From DASVSE01 sp036399715 (GTDB taxonomy: Bacteria; Bacteroidota; Rhodothermia; Rhodothermales; Rubricoccaceae), in NCBI GenBank assembly GCA_036399715.1, contig DASWMO010000301.1, forward strand, positions 1-28,202: DNA of 28,202 nt. Direction: 5' to 3'. The notes under the pieces were generated by a model. It searched no databases. It was not told the origin of the DNA and saw nothing but the letters and a program-made list of their open reading frames with translations. Each line of letters begins with the position of its first letter. The first letter of the stretch is position 1. The position numbers were made by a program, and so were the translations under genes. Shown piece by piece: positions 8,301 to 15,267 of this stretch.

Positions 8301-8590
8301 AGATCCTCCGCGAACTCCTCTTCAACGTCGCCAAGCACGTCGGCGGGGCGCGCGTGCGCCTCGTCGGCTACACGGACGGGGCGTACGCCGTCGTCCGGGT
8401 GGAGGACGACGGGGCCGGGTTCGACGTCGGAAGCGCCAGCGAGGGTGCGCCGGGCGGGTTCGGGCTGCGCTCGGTCCGCGAGCGGCTCGGCCTCGTCGGC
8501 GGTCGGTTCGAACTCGACTCATCCCCGGGGCGAGGAACGCGGGTGACGCTGTCGGTCCCTTCCGGAGCGGCGGCTCCGGGTTCGCCCTAG
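5315..8590 (+). CDS. Multi-PAS/GAF sensor histidine kinase (HisKA_3 type)
   Basis: A 1091-residue soluble sensor kinase. In order: PAS (about 11-122), PAS (130-252), GAF (266-416), PAS (431-552), GAF (566-716), PAS (729-849), a coiled coil (851-881), a HisKA_3 dimerisation domain and a HATPase_c domain (about 990-1088). The phospho-acceptor is H895 in IAHVLHDDLQQQ, the NarL-family kinase signature. The ATP site shows NVAKH, DDGAGFD and GGFGLRSVRERLG. No transmembrane segment is visible, so it senses cytosolic cues. The two GAFs are close copies (both begin AFRxxLADALRPL and share VPLVK.GRL.AV.AVHH), as are the second and fourth PAS (ESEERYR...VDYR.LEVNPA), so a PAS-GAF unit was duplicated. 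ATG 5315 is preferred over TTG 5234. The gene is followed after 55 bases by its likely partner, the receiver at 8646. Confidence 0.92.
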   Translation: MPESRPPEEFPSADDPFVVVTTDPAGAIVTWNPGAETVCGWSAAEAIGRPLSIIFTDQDRAAGVPEREMTTALREGKALDERWHRREDGTTFWGSGVLSALRTADGGLLGFVKVFRDLTDRKADEEVLRESEERYRALFTSMTEGFALCEVVLGEGGRAVDYRVLEVNPAYERVTGLMHDQVVGRTAREIVPGPEIEGFIETYGRVVADRAPARFVSEIKWLGRWLDTYAFPVEPAGSGRFGVVVSDVTERRRDEEAIRASAEQAAFRTALADALRPLADPIEVQDVAARLLGDHLGVSRVHYSSFEPDGVHFVTHRGHVDGVASFAGPHVAEDFGVTLITAFRAGKTVVAPDERGATGTTEAERVALAAAEIRAFVGVPLVKDGRLAAVLAVHHARARAWTAAEIALVEEVAERTWAARERARAENDLRASEAQFRLMADAAPQAFWIADADGRNEFFNRWWSDYCGVPFEPATVADVAARFLHPDDAPAVVAAFAEARRTGRPFEVEQRNRSAAGDYRWFLNRAEPYRDPHTGEVIRWYGVGVDIHDRKLAEAALQRAADRDAFRARLADALRPLVDPTEVQGESARVLGEHVGASRVHYAEFEADGEHAVVARDYAHGVPNRAGRYRMADFALLHDEARAGRTFIVPDVPADPRLSAPEKAVFAALPVAAIAVVPLVKGGRLVAVMAVHHREPRAWTPEDVALVEETAERTWAALERAFAEASLRESEERYRGIFESIDEAYALCEMLVDDDGRPVDYRCLEVNPAHTRIVGPDDVVGKTGRELYPGLEEHWVETYARAGIGREHVRFENYTADIDRWYDVYASPVGGPDGRRFAIVFTDITERRRAEAEVRALNEALEGRVEARTREVRDLAARLTVAEQDERQRIAHVLHDDLQQQLYGLSAILSLLGRAPTGEAAGTLARQAVEIVGTATEMARSLATELSPTILQADRLVDVLEWIAGAERTKHDLEIEVEVRGDVRVADPAFRVLLYQILRELLFNVAKHVGGARVRLVGYTDGAYAVVRVEDDGAGFDVGSASEGAPGGFGLRSVRERLGLVGGRFELDSSPGRGTRVTLSVPSGAAAPGSP

Positions 8591-8645
8591 GGCCGACCTT
8601 CGGGCCGATCCGTTCTATGGAGCCTGTCGCCCCTCAGAGTCCTCC

Positions 8646-9032
8646 GTGCCGTACCAGATCTTCGTCGTAGAGGACCACCCCGTCATGCGGGAGGCCTACG
8701 TGTCTCTCCTCGAGAGCACGCCCGGGCTCGCGCTGTGCGGGACGGCGGCGACCGCCGAGGAGGTCCTCGACAAGCTCGACGACCTCGAGTGCGACCTCAT
8801 CGTCACCGACTACCGGCTGCCGGGCCTGAGCGGGGCCGAGCTCGTCCGGCAGGTCCGCGCCGGGCGTCCCGAACTCCCGGTCGTCGTGATCTCGGCCCAC
8901 GATGACGAGGCGTTCGTCGCTTCGGCACAAGCGGCCGGGGCGGCGGCCGTCATGGGGAAGCGAGACCTCGCCGACACGTTCGCCCCGACGATCCTCGCGG
9001 TCCTCGACGAGCACCTGCGCCACGCCGCGTAG
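8646..9032 (+). CDS. Single-domain response regulator, likely partner of the upstream kinase
   Basis: A 128-residue receiver domain with no output domain. Key residues are E9-D10 (FVVEDHP), phospho-acceptor D55 (LIVTDYRLPG), S83 (VVISAHDD) and K105 (VMGKRD). The start is a GTG at 8646, because no in-frame ATG lies close upstream and the first beta strand begins at residue 4. It sits 55 bases after the HisKA_3 kinase on the same strand, so the two are very probably co-transcribed and form a phosphorelay pair. HisKA_3 kinases normally signal to NarL-type regulators with a C-terminal helix-turn-helix; here that domain is missing, so output must go through another protein. It is paralogous to the receiver at 17-442. 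Confidence 0.9.
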   Translation: MPYQIFVVEDHPVMREAYVSLLESTPGLALCGTAATAEEVLDKLDDLECDLIVTDYRLPGLSGAELVRQVRAGRPELPVVVISAHDDEAFVASAQAAGAAAVMGKRDLADTFAPTILAVLDEHLRHAA

Positions 9033-9114
9033 GCCCGCGCCCGTTCGGTCCGTGCCGTCGCGTGCGGACGTCCACGTGCAGCGCCAGCTTCGGGATGCTG
9101 CGGCGAGTCGTCTG

Positions 9115-10461
9115 CTACCCCGCCACCAGCTGCTTCCGTCGGAAGGGGTACAGCGCGGTGGCCATGGCGACGACCGCCCCGAGCGCGAGGAACTCCGGAG
9201 CCGTCGCCTGCGCGAGGAGCCCGAGGACGAGGACGACCGCGAGAACCGGCACGAGGGGACCCCCCGGCGTCTGGTACGGCGTGCCCGCCTGGGCGACCCC
9301 GCGCCGCCGGAGCACGAGGACCGAGCTGCACACGGCGAGGAAGACCGTGAGGAGCGCGACGACCGCGAGCGACGCCAGCCGCTCGAACGTCCCCGTCGCC
9401 GCCAGCGCGAACGCGACGGCGGCGTACGTCCAGATCGCCACGTGCGGGGTCCGGTGCGTCGGGTGGACCCGGGCGAGCGGGGCCACGAGGAACCCGTCGC
9501 GGGCCTGGGCGAAGAGGGCCCGGGGCGAGGCCAGGAGGTCACCCACGACGTACCCCAGCATGGAAATGGCCGCCCCGGCGAGGAGGAGGGCCCGGCCGGG
9601 CGCGCCGAGCACGCGCCCGGCCGCCTCGGCCAGCGGGGCCGCCGTGGACCGGGGGAGGTCGGGGCCGAGCACCCCCTGCGCGACGACCTGAAGCGCGAGG
9701 TAGAACGCGAGGACGACAGCCATCGCGAGGGCGATCGCGCGGGGCACCGTCCGTGCAGGGTCCCGGATTTCTCCGCTCGACGTGAGCGCCCCCTCGGTCC
9801 CAACGAAGGCGAAGATGAGGAGGAGGGAGCCCGAGCCGAACGCGCTCGGGGTGGGGACCGACGTCCACGCGAGGTTCTCGGCTCGGACGGCCGGGAGCCC
9901 GAACCCGATGAGGACGGCGAGGGGAAGCAGCTTCGCGACCGTCGCGGTGACGGCGAACCGGGCCCCCTCCCGGACCCCACGCACGTTGACCCAGGCGAAC
10001 CCCCCGATCATCCCGCCGAGGACGGCGATCCGGACGGCCGGGTGGGTGAGGGGGGCCGCCACCTCTGCCGCCACCGCGACGAGCGCCGCGGCGACGGCGG
10101 CGAGGGAGGAGACGAGGGCGAGCCAGTTCACCGTGCCGACGACGAAGCCGACGTACGGGCCGAACGCAGTCTCGGCGTAGGCGTAGGCCCCGCCAGACCG
10201 CGCGACCCGGCTTCCCGCCTCGGCAAAGCAGGCAACGACGAGGCCGATGGCGACGGCGCAGGCGACATAGGCGACGATGGCGGCCGGGCCGAGCGCGCCG
10301 GCCACGGTGGCCGGGAGGAGGAAGATCCCGGAGCCGATGCAGCCGTTGACGGCGTTGGCGGAGAGCGCCCGGACGCCGAGCGCGCGGACGAGCCCCTCCG
10401 ACGAGGGGCCCGCCGTGGCCGGCTCTCCGGCGGCGACCAAGTCGGGGAGGGGGAGCGCCAT
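9115..10461 (-). CDS. APC-superfamily amino acid permease
   Basis: A 448-residue inner-membrane protein with about 12 hydrophobic segments, matching amino acid/polyamine/organocation transporters in length and layout. The first membrane segment contains the characteristic unwound-helix motif GCIGSGIFLLPATVAGALGP, and the AEAGSRVARSGGAYAYAETAFGP segment matches the third helix region of the family. It likely moves an amino acid or related amine by proton or ion coupling; substrate cannot be told from sequence. The ATG at 10461 is chosen over 10506 because the preceding residues (Trp/Cys/His-rich) look non-coding. It is convergent with the receiver gene and not obviously in an operon. Confidence 0.88.
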   Translation of the reverse strand: MALPLPDLVAAGEPATAGPSSEGLVRALGVRALSANAVNGCIGSGIFLLPATVAGALGPAAIVAYVACAVAIGLVVACFAEAGSRVARSGGAYAYAETAFGPYVGFVVGTVNWLALVSSLAAVAAALVAVAAEVAAPLTHPAVRIAVLGGMIGGFAWVNVRGVREGARFAVTATVAKLLPLAVLIGFGLPAVRAENLAWTSVPTPSAFGSGSLLLIFAFVGTEGALTSSGEIRDPARTVPRAIALAMAVVLAFYLALQVVAQGVLGPDLPRSTAAPLAEAAGRVLGAPGRALLLAGAAISMLGYVVGDLLASPRALFAQARDGFLVAPLARVHPTHRTPHVAIWTYAAVAFALAATGTFERLASLAVVALLTVFLAVCSSVLVLRRRGVAQAGTPYQTPGGPLVPVLAVVLVLGLLAQATAPEFLALGAVVAMATALYPFRRKQLVAG

Positions 10462-10824
10462 GGCGAAGAGGTGGGCCCAGCAGCGGCACCAGCGAGAGGC
10501 GTGCAAGCGCTGAATGCGCCCACCTTAGGCTGACACTGGCGAAGATAGAGACGCCCCGGGTCTCCGTCCCATGGTCGACTCGCGCTCATCGGCCACCCGT
10601 CGGGCAACCCGGAGCAGAGCCGCGAGAAGGTCATGGTCACGACGCAGCATGTGGAGGCAGGGAAGGTCATGGGCATCTCGTCCCACGACCTCCTTGTCCT
10701 GGCCCGCACCGGCTACACGGACGTCCTCGAACGCGTGTTCGTCTGAGCGCGGGCGTGTGCGATGGCGGCGCGAGGAGGCCGCGCAGGACCATGCGGAGAA
10801 GGTCTCCGGGGCGGCAGAGGGCGC
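10462..10824. other. Intergenic stretch holding a coding-like fragment and a possible permease promoter
   Basis: These 363 bases separate two minus-strand genes. The right two thirds contain the plus-strand gene fragment described at 10549-10746. On the minus strand TATCTTCG (10540-10547) resembles the Bacteroidota -7 box TAnnTTTG with one mismatch, 79 bases before the permease ATG, but no clear -33 TTG partner is present. Nothing else is recognisable. Confidence 0.35.
10549..10746 (+). pseudogene. Start-less coding-like fragment (about 65 codons), probable gene remnant
   Basis: The frame ending at the TGA 10744-10746 is open back to a TAG at 10546 but has no usable ATG/GTG/TTG near its beginning. 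From about 10576 the translation reads like real protein (it starts RLALIGHPSGNPEQSREKVM and ends ARTGYTDVLERVFV). Nearly every third codon position is G or C, as in the true genes here. The first in-frame ATG would leave under 40 residues. I read it as the 3-prime end of a decayed or truncated gene. I do not recognise the family. An alternative frame from ATG 10571 is Ser/Arg-rich and looks like a shadow. Confidence 0.4.
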
Positions 10825-11427
10825 TCAGCCGACCGGGCCTGTGCTCGTGGGAGGGCGCGTGAGCACCGCGCGTCGGAACAGCGCGGCCGACGCGGCCCAC
10901 AGCACGACGAAGAACCACAGGGCCACGATTTCGAGCATGTCGCTCTCGGGGGACGTCCACCCGGCGACGAAGGCTCCCACGGCGACCGACGCCTGGGCGA
11001 GCGCCGCCGCGGCCATCGCGAGGGCCATCCCGCGGGGCCGAAAGCGCGCAGCGAGGGCGCCGACGAGGGCGACGGCGAGGACGGCGACGAACAACCCGTT
11101 GACGTCGTCGTCCTCGGACCCGATGATGCCGACTGCCCCGTTGACGACGACGAGGAGGAACGCCGCTGCGAGCGCAAGGACGACGGCCCACCGGTAGGCC
11201 GGGTCGCCCGTCTTTCTGACGGTGAGGTCGAGTGGGATGCCGACGCCGAGGATGAGCGCGCCGAGGAGCAGGAAATCGGCCGCGCTCCAGCCCCCCTCGT
11301 CGGTGAACTGCATTGCGACGAGGGGGACGAGGAGGACGAGCGCGGCGGTGCTCCAGGCCGCGGCTCTCCAGGGGGGGGGGCGTCGGCGTCCGCCGGTTGT
11401 GAGGGGGTCTGTTTCGGTGGAGGTCAT
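10825..11427 (-). CDS. Uncharacterised polytopic membrane protein (200 aa)
   Basis: A 200-residue integral membrane protein with about six hydrophobic segments, for example AALVLLVPLVAM, FLLLGALILGVGI, WAVVLALAAAFLLVV, FVAVLAVALVGALAA and IVALWFFVVLWAA. It has the conserved-looking loop NGAVGIIGSEDDDVN, which I associate with an uncharacterised bacterial membrane family. The N-terminal 25 residues are polar and include RRRPPPW, encoded across a run of ten G on the plus strand (11371-11380). I use the ATG at 11427; the upstream extension to 11496 is Arg/His-rich. It is divergent from the winged-helix regulator at 11502 with only 74 bases between starts, so the regulator may control it. Function unknown. 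Confidence 0.72.
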   Translation of the reverse strand: MTSTETDPLTTGGRRRPPPWRAAAWSTAALVLLVPLVAMQFTDEGGWSAADFLLLGALILGVGIPLDLTVRKTGDPAYRWAVVLALAAAFLLVVVNGAVGIIGSEDDDVNGLFVAVLAVALVGALAARFRPRGMALAMAAAALAQASVAVGAFVAGWTSPESDMLEIVALWFFVVLWAASAALFRRAVLTRPPTSTGPVG

Positions 11428-11501
11428 GGGGTCGGGGTGGTGTGTCCGGGAGTGGCGTAACCTGCGAAACGGCCGCACGCGCGGCGTGAGCCCCATCTGA
11501 G

Positions 11502-12698
11502 ATGTCCGTGAGCACGGCTGAGGACGACGTGACGTACCGCTTCGGCGACTTCATCCTCGACGCGACCAACCGACAACTCTGGCGGGGGGGCGACCGGGTC
11601 GACCTCACCGCGCGCTACTTCGACGCCCTCGTGCTGCTGGTGCAGGAGCACGGGCGGCTCGTCGAGAAGGACCGGTTCTTCGCCGAGGTGTGGGGCGACG
11701 TCGTCGTGAGCGACAGCGCGCTCACGCAGTGCATCAAGGACGTCCGCAAAGGGCTCGGTGACGACGCGGCGAACCCGCGCTACGTCGAGACGGTGCCGCG
11801 GCACGGCTACCGGTTCATCGCACAGGTCGAGGCCATCAGGCCTGAGCGTGTCCGCCCTGAAGCGGTCCTGTTCGACGTGGCCCCGCATGCGCTCTCGACA
11901 GGAGCGGCGAGCGTTCCGCAGGCCGGGCCGTCGGCGGTGGCAGGGGACGTCGTTCTACCGCCGCGGGCAGAGCGAGGGCCAATGCACACCGCGGTTCTGT
12001 GGGGCACCGCCGGGGCGCTCGGCGGCGGCTTCGCCGGCGTGCTCGGCGGTCTCCTCTACGGGTCCGCGCTCGCCTACGCCCCCGACGCCCGGCTCGGCAC
12101 CGCCTCGGTCCTCGTCGTTCTGCTCAGTCTCAACGTTTTGGTGGGCGTGGTGGGCGGTGCCGGGGTGAGCTTCGGGATGGCCGCGGTGGGGTGGGCCACG
12201 CGCGGGCCGTTCCGGTGGAGCGTCGCCGGTGCCGCCCTCGGGGGCCTGCTCGTGGGCGGGGGAGCGAAGCTGCTCGGAATGGACGCGTTCAACCTCCTCT
12301 TCGGACGGGCGCCCGCCGGGATTACGGGGGGCCTGGAGGGGGGCGCGCTCGGTGCCGCGCTCGCGCTGGGCGCACGGCTCGGTGGACGCCGCGATTCCGC
12401 CTCGCGCTGGCGACCTGTCGCCGGGGCCGGCCTCGCGGGCGCCGTGGCCGGAGCGCTCATCCCCGCTGCCGGCGGACACCTCATGGGCGGGAGTCTGGAC
12501 CTGCTCGCGCGGTCGTTCGCCGGCTCCCGGCTCCGTCTCGACGGCCTCGGCCGGCTCTTCGGCGAGGTCCACTTCGGTCAGACGGCGCAGATGGTGCTCG
12601 GCGGCGTCGAAGGATTCCTGTTCGCGACGTGCGTCGTGGGCGCGCTCGTGATGGCGCGCCTCGCCCTGTCCGGTAGCGCTCGGCCCGCTGGATCCTGA
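11502..12698 (+). CDS. CadC/OmpR-type winged-helix regulator fused to a polytopic membrane domain
   Basis: A 398-residue protein. Residues 11-108 are a Trans_reg_C winged helix (YRFGDFILDATNRQL, recognition region DSALTQCIKDVRKGLGD, wing YVETVPRHGYRFIA). A linker (about 109-160) leads to a Gly/Ala-rich membrane domain with roughly five or six hydrophobic segments (about 163-395). Regulators of the CadC/ToxR class bind DNA while anchored in the inner membrane, but they normally have one membrane helix and a periplasmic sensor. Here the sensor seems to be the multi-pass membrane part itself. It has no recognisable receiver domain. ATG 11502 directly precedes the winged helix. It is divergent from the small membrane protein at 10825-11427, a likely target. 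Confidence 0.8.
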   Translation: MSVSTAEDDVTYRFGDFILDATNRQLWRGGDRVDLTARYFDALVLLVQEHGRLVEKDRFFAEVWGDVVVSDSALTQCIKDVRKGLGDDAANPRYVETVPRHGYRFIAQVEAIRPERVRPEAVLFDVAPHALSTGAASVPQAGPSAVAGDVVLPPRAERGPMHTAVLWGTAGALGGGFAGVLGGLLYGSALAYAPDARLGTASVLVVLLSLNVLVGVVGGAGVSFGMAAVGWATRGPFRWSVAGAALGGLLVGGGAKLLGMDAFNLLFGRAPAGITGGLEGGALGAALALGARLGGRRDSASRWRPVAGAGLAGAVAGALIPAAGGHLMGGSLDLLARSFAGSRLRLDGLGRLFGEVHFGQTAQMVLGGVEGFLFATCVVGALVMARLALSGSARPAGS

Positions 12699-13075
12699 GG
12701 GCCGCGGGTGAGGCACCGAGATCCGCCTAGCATCTCCGGCTGACCCGCTCCGTCCCGAAGGAGGCCGGTCTCCCCACGCGCTCGATGTCCCCGGCTCACC
12801 GGCCCGCAGTCCATCGGCCGTTGCTCGGAAAACCGAAGTCGATCATGGGGAGCCATTACGCAGGTACATGATGGACCGATACGACACCCGTTGACATCGC
12901 GCGTCCGCTCATAAGCCTCACAGACCGGTGACGGAATCATTCACGAAGCGTCTGGCGGGGCTGATGGCCGGCGAGATCGCCATCGAGAGCCCGAAGGGGG
13001 CCAGGAGCGTGAGTGGACGGCCCCGACTGTCCTGTCGTGGGACGGCAGCCGCTCCCTGGCGCGTGCTGGCGGGGC
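12699..13075. other. Convergent intergenic region with a possible histidine-kinase remnant
   Basis: 377 bases between two convergent genes. A plus-strand frame from GTG 12928 reads TESFTKRLAGLMAGEIAIES and then degenerates. This resembles the C-terminal end of the HATPase_c domain of histidine kinases (typically ...ITKRLAELMGGEI.VES.PG.GS), but the glycine-rich G2 box before it is absent and an in-frame stop lies at 12892-12894. I therefore treat it as a possible pseudogene scrap. TTGACA at 12891-12896 has no matching -10 box. No clear terminator was found. Confidence 0.3.
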
Positions 13076-15229
13076 TTAAAGCTCCACCTTCAACCCGGCG
13101 TTGGCGATGAACCCGTCCGTCGGGCCCCAGATCTCGGCGAAGGCCGGCGCCTCGGCCGATCCGGTCACGACCGGGGCCGTCCGGCTCTGGCGCGCGTCGA
13201 GGACGTTCTCGACGTTGACGAACGCCCGGACGGGCCCGAACCGCCGCTCGGCCATGAGGCCGGCGAGCAGGTAGCCCGGCGTCCGCTCGCCGCTCGTGAG
13301 CCGCTGCGGGCCCGTGTAGTACGCTTCGAGGCCGATCCGCCCGCGCCCTTCCTGCTCCCACACGAGGACCGTGTACGTCCGGTGCCGGGCCGTGAGCGGG
13401 AGCGCCTCGGTCTGCCCGCGCTCGGTCCGCCGGGCGTCGAGGTAGACGTAGCCGAGGAACAGGCCGACCTCGCCGAGCGAGAGCCGGGCCGTCGTCTCCG
13501 CCCCGGCCGTCTGGATGTGCCCGTCCGCGGTCCGGAACGACAGAACGTCGCCGGCCTCGAACGGGACGAGCGGGCTCGACAGCCGCGTGAGGTACACGGC
13601 CTGGTTCAGCGAGAGGCCAACCGGGCCGAGTGCGCCCCGGTAGTTCACGTCGACGGTCCCGCCAGCCGACCGCTCGGCGGCTGTCGCGTCGGCGACCGGG
13701 CGGACTCCCCGGTAGGCGCGCGTCTCGGCCTCTTCCAGGAACGGCGTCGGCGCCTTGTACCCGAGCCCGCCGCCGACTCGGGCCGTAAACCCGCCGCCGG
13801 GGCGGACGAGAAGGCTCAGGCGCGGGAGCACGAACGCCCCGTGAGCCGTGTGGCCCTCGACGCGGAGGCCCGTCTCTAGCGCGGCGGCCGTGCTGAAGTC
13901 CCACGTGTCCTGCACGAACACGCCGGTCGAGGCGTGCGCGTAGTCGAGCGGGTCCGCCTCGCCGTCGGACTGGTCGAACCGGTCCGTCCGCCCGTCGAGC
14001 CCCGCGACGACCTCGTGGGCACCGCGCCGGAGGTCCACGCTCGCCTCGGTGTACGTCTGCATCTGGCGGCCGGCGAACCGGAAGCCCGGCGTCTCGACGG
14101 ACCGCCGGAAGGCGCTCCCGCTGGACCGGAGGACCAGGCGCGAATCGCCGCCCATAAGCCGGCTGTATCCCGCGAACGCCGTGAGGCGCCCCGACCCGTT
14201 CCGCTCGGTGTACCCGGCCGCTTCGTCCCGGACGGCCGCGACGGCGCCGCCCTCGCGCGCTTCGAGTGTGCCCGAGAGACCGGCCGTAAGCGTACCCGCC
14301 CCGTAGCGGTAGAGCGTCGGAGAAAGGGTGAGCCGCTGCGTGGCCGGGAGGTTCGTGAACGCGTCGCCCTCCGCGTCGAACGCCCGCTGGCCGTTGGCCG
14401 AGGCGAGGACGGTGTAGCCGAGCCGCTCCGTCCGGGCCGACGCGTAGCCAGCCACGTCGAGCCCACCCGCCGTCGTGCCGTTGACGAGGAGAAGCCGCTC
14501 GGGCGCGTTGCCGGGCTGCTTCGAGACGAGGTTAACGAGGCCCGCGATGGCCCCGCCGCCGTAGAGCGTCGAGGCCGGGCCCTTGATCACTTCGACGCGG
14601 GCGAGGTCGAGCGGCGGGATCTGGAGGAGCGAGAGGCCGCCCGAGAGGCCGCCGTAGAGCGGGAAGCCGTCGCGGAGGAGCTGCGTGTAGCGGCCGTCCA
14701 GCCCCTGGATCCGGAACGACGCGCTCGCGGACACGGCCGACGTCTGCTGGACGACGATCCCCGGCGACTCGTTGAGCACCATCGCGATGCCGGACGGGTC
14801 CATGTTGACCTTCTCCTCGATCTCCTCGCCGCCGATGGTTTCGACCCTCGTCGGCGTGTCGTCGATCGTCCGCGTCGTCCGCGTGGCCGAGACGACGGCT
14901 TCCTCGGACTCCTCAGCTTCGGGCGCGAGCCGGACCACGAGCGTGTCGGCGAGCGGGAGCGTGAGGGCGAGCCGGGCCTCGGCGTACCCGACGAACGAGA
15001 CGGCGACCGTGTGAGGGCCATCCGCGACGGGCCCGACCGTGACGCGGCCGTCGGCATCCGTGATGCCGCCGACCGGCCGGGCGTCGGGGTCCACGACGAC
15101 GGTGGCGCCGGGCAACGAGTCGCCCGACTCGGCGTCGAGGACGCGGACGTGGACGAGCGACGGGGCAGCGGCGGGCGCCCCGGGGGTGGCCACGAGGAGG
15201 GCCGCCGCGAGCATGAGCAGGTGAATCAT
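13076..15229 (-). CDS. TonB-dependent outer-membrane receptor
   Basis: A 717-residue outer-membrane transporter. A signal peptide (1-22, ending GAPAAA) is followed by a carboxypeptidase-regulatory-like beta-sandwich (about 25-103) common in Bacteroidota receptors. Next come a TonB-box-like EEAVVSATR (109-117), a plug domain (about 118-240, with FRIQGLDGRYTQLLRDGFPLYGG and RVEVIKGPASTLYGGGAIAGLVNL) and a beta barrel to the end. The plug looks most like metal-chelate (siderophore/cobalamin) receptors, but the ligand cannot be deduced. It begins 38 bases after the ArsC-like gene on the same strand, so it is likely the last gene of the ArsR-controlled operon, which suggests a metal or metalloid connection. 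ATG 15229 gives a normal signal peptide; the alternative M6 would shorten it. The C-terminus ends in Leu rather than the frequent Phe. Confidence 0.9.
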   Translation of the reverse strand: MIHLLMLAAALLVATPGAPAAAPSLVHVRVLDAESGDSLPGATVVVDPDARPVGGITDADGRVTVGPVADGPHTVAVSFVGYAEARLALTLPLADTLVVRLAPEAEESEEAVVSATRTTRTIDDTPTRVETIGGEEIEEKVNMDPSGIAMVLNESPGIVVQQTSAVSASASFRIQGLDGRYTQLLRDGFPLYGGLSGGLSLLQIPPLDLARVEVIKGPASTLYGGGAIAGLVNLVSKQPGNAPERLLLVNGTTAGGLDVAGYASARTERLGYTVLASANGQRAFDAEGDAFTNLPATQRLTLSPTLYRYGAGTLTAGLSGTLEAREGGAVAAVRDEAAGYTERNGSGRLTAFAGYSRLMGGDSRLVLRSSGSAFRRSVETPGFRFAGRQMQTYTEASVDLRRGAHEVVAGLDGRTDRFDQSDGEADPLDYAHASTGVFVQDTWDFSTAAALETGLRVEGHTAHGAFVLPRLSLLVRPGGGFTARVGGGLGYKAPTPFLEEAETRAYRGVRPVADATAAERSAGGTVDVNYRGALGPVGLSLNQAVYLTRLSSPLVPFEAGDVLSFRTADGHIQTAGAETTARLSLGEVGLFLGYVYLDARRTERGQTEALPLTARHRTYTVLVWEQEGRGRIGLEAYYTGPQRLTSGERTPGYLLAGLMAERRFGPVRAFVNVENVLDARQSRTAPVVTGSAEAPAFAEIWGPTDGFIANAGLKVEL

Positions 15230-15267
15230 CGGCTGACGGGGGGGGCCGCCTCGGAGTCTGAGAAGGG

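Noticed and set aside
5771..8338. Very long minus-strand open frame (855 codons) antisense to the PAS/GAF kinase
   Set aside because: Its translation is Asp/Arg/Val/Leu-rich low-complexity without domains; it is an artefact of high GC third positions opposite a real gene.
10571..11197. 208-codon plus-strand frame across 10571-11197
   Set aside because: Ser/Arg/Ala-rich shadow; the neighbouring frame ending at 10746 and the minus-strand membrane protein explain the coding signal.
12891..12919. TTGACA at 12891 as a sigma-70 promoter
   Set aside because: No acceptable -10 hexamer at 16-18 bases and no supported gene downstream on the plus strand.
12928..13110. Intact 60-codon gene from GTG
   Set aside because: Only the first 20 or so residues look like protein (kinase-like); the rest is Arg/Pro/Ser-rich and runs into the receptor gene 3-end.
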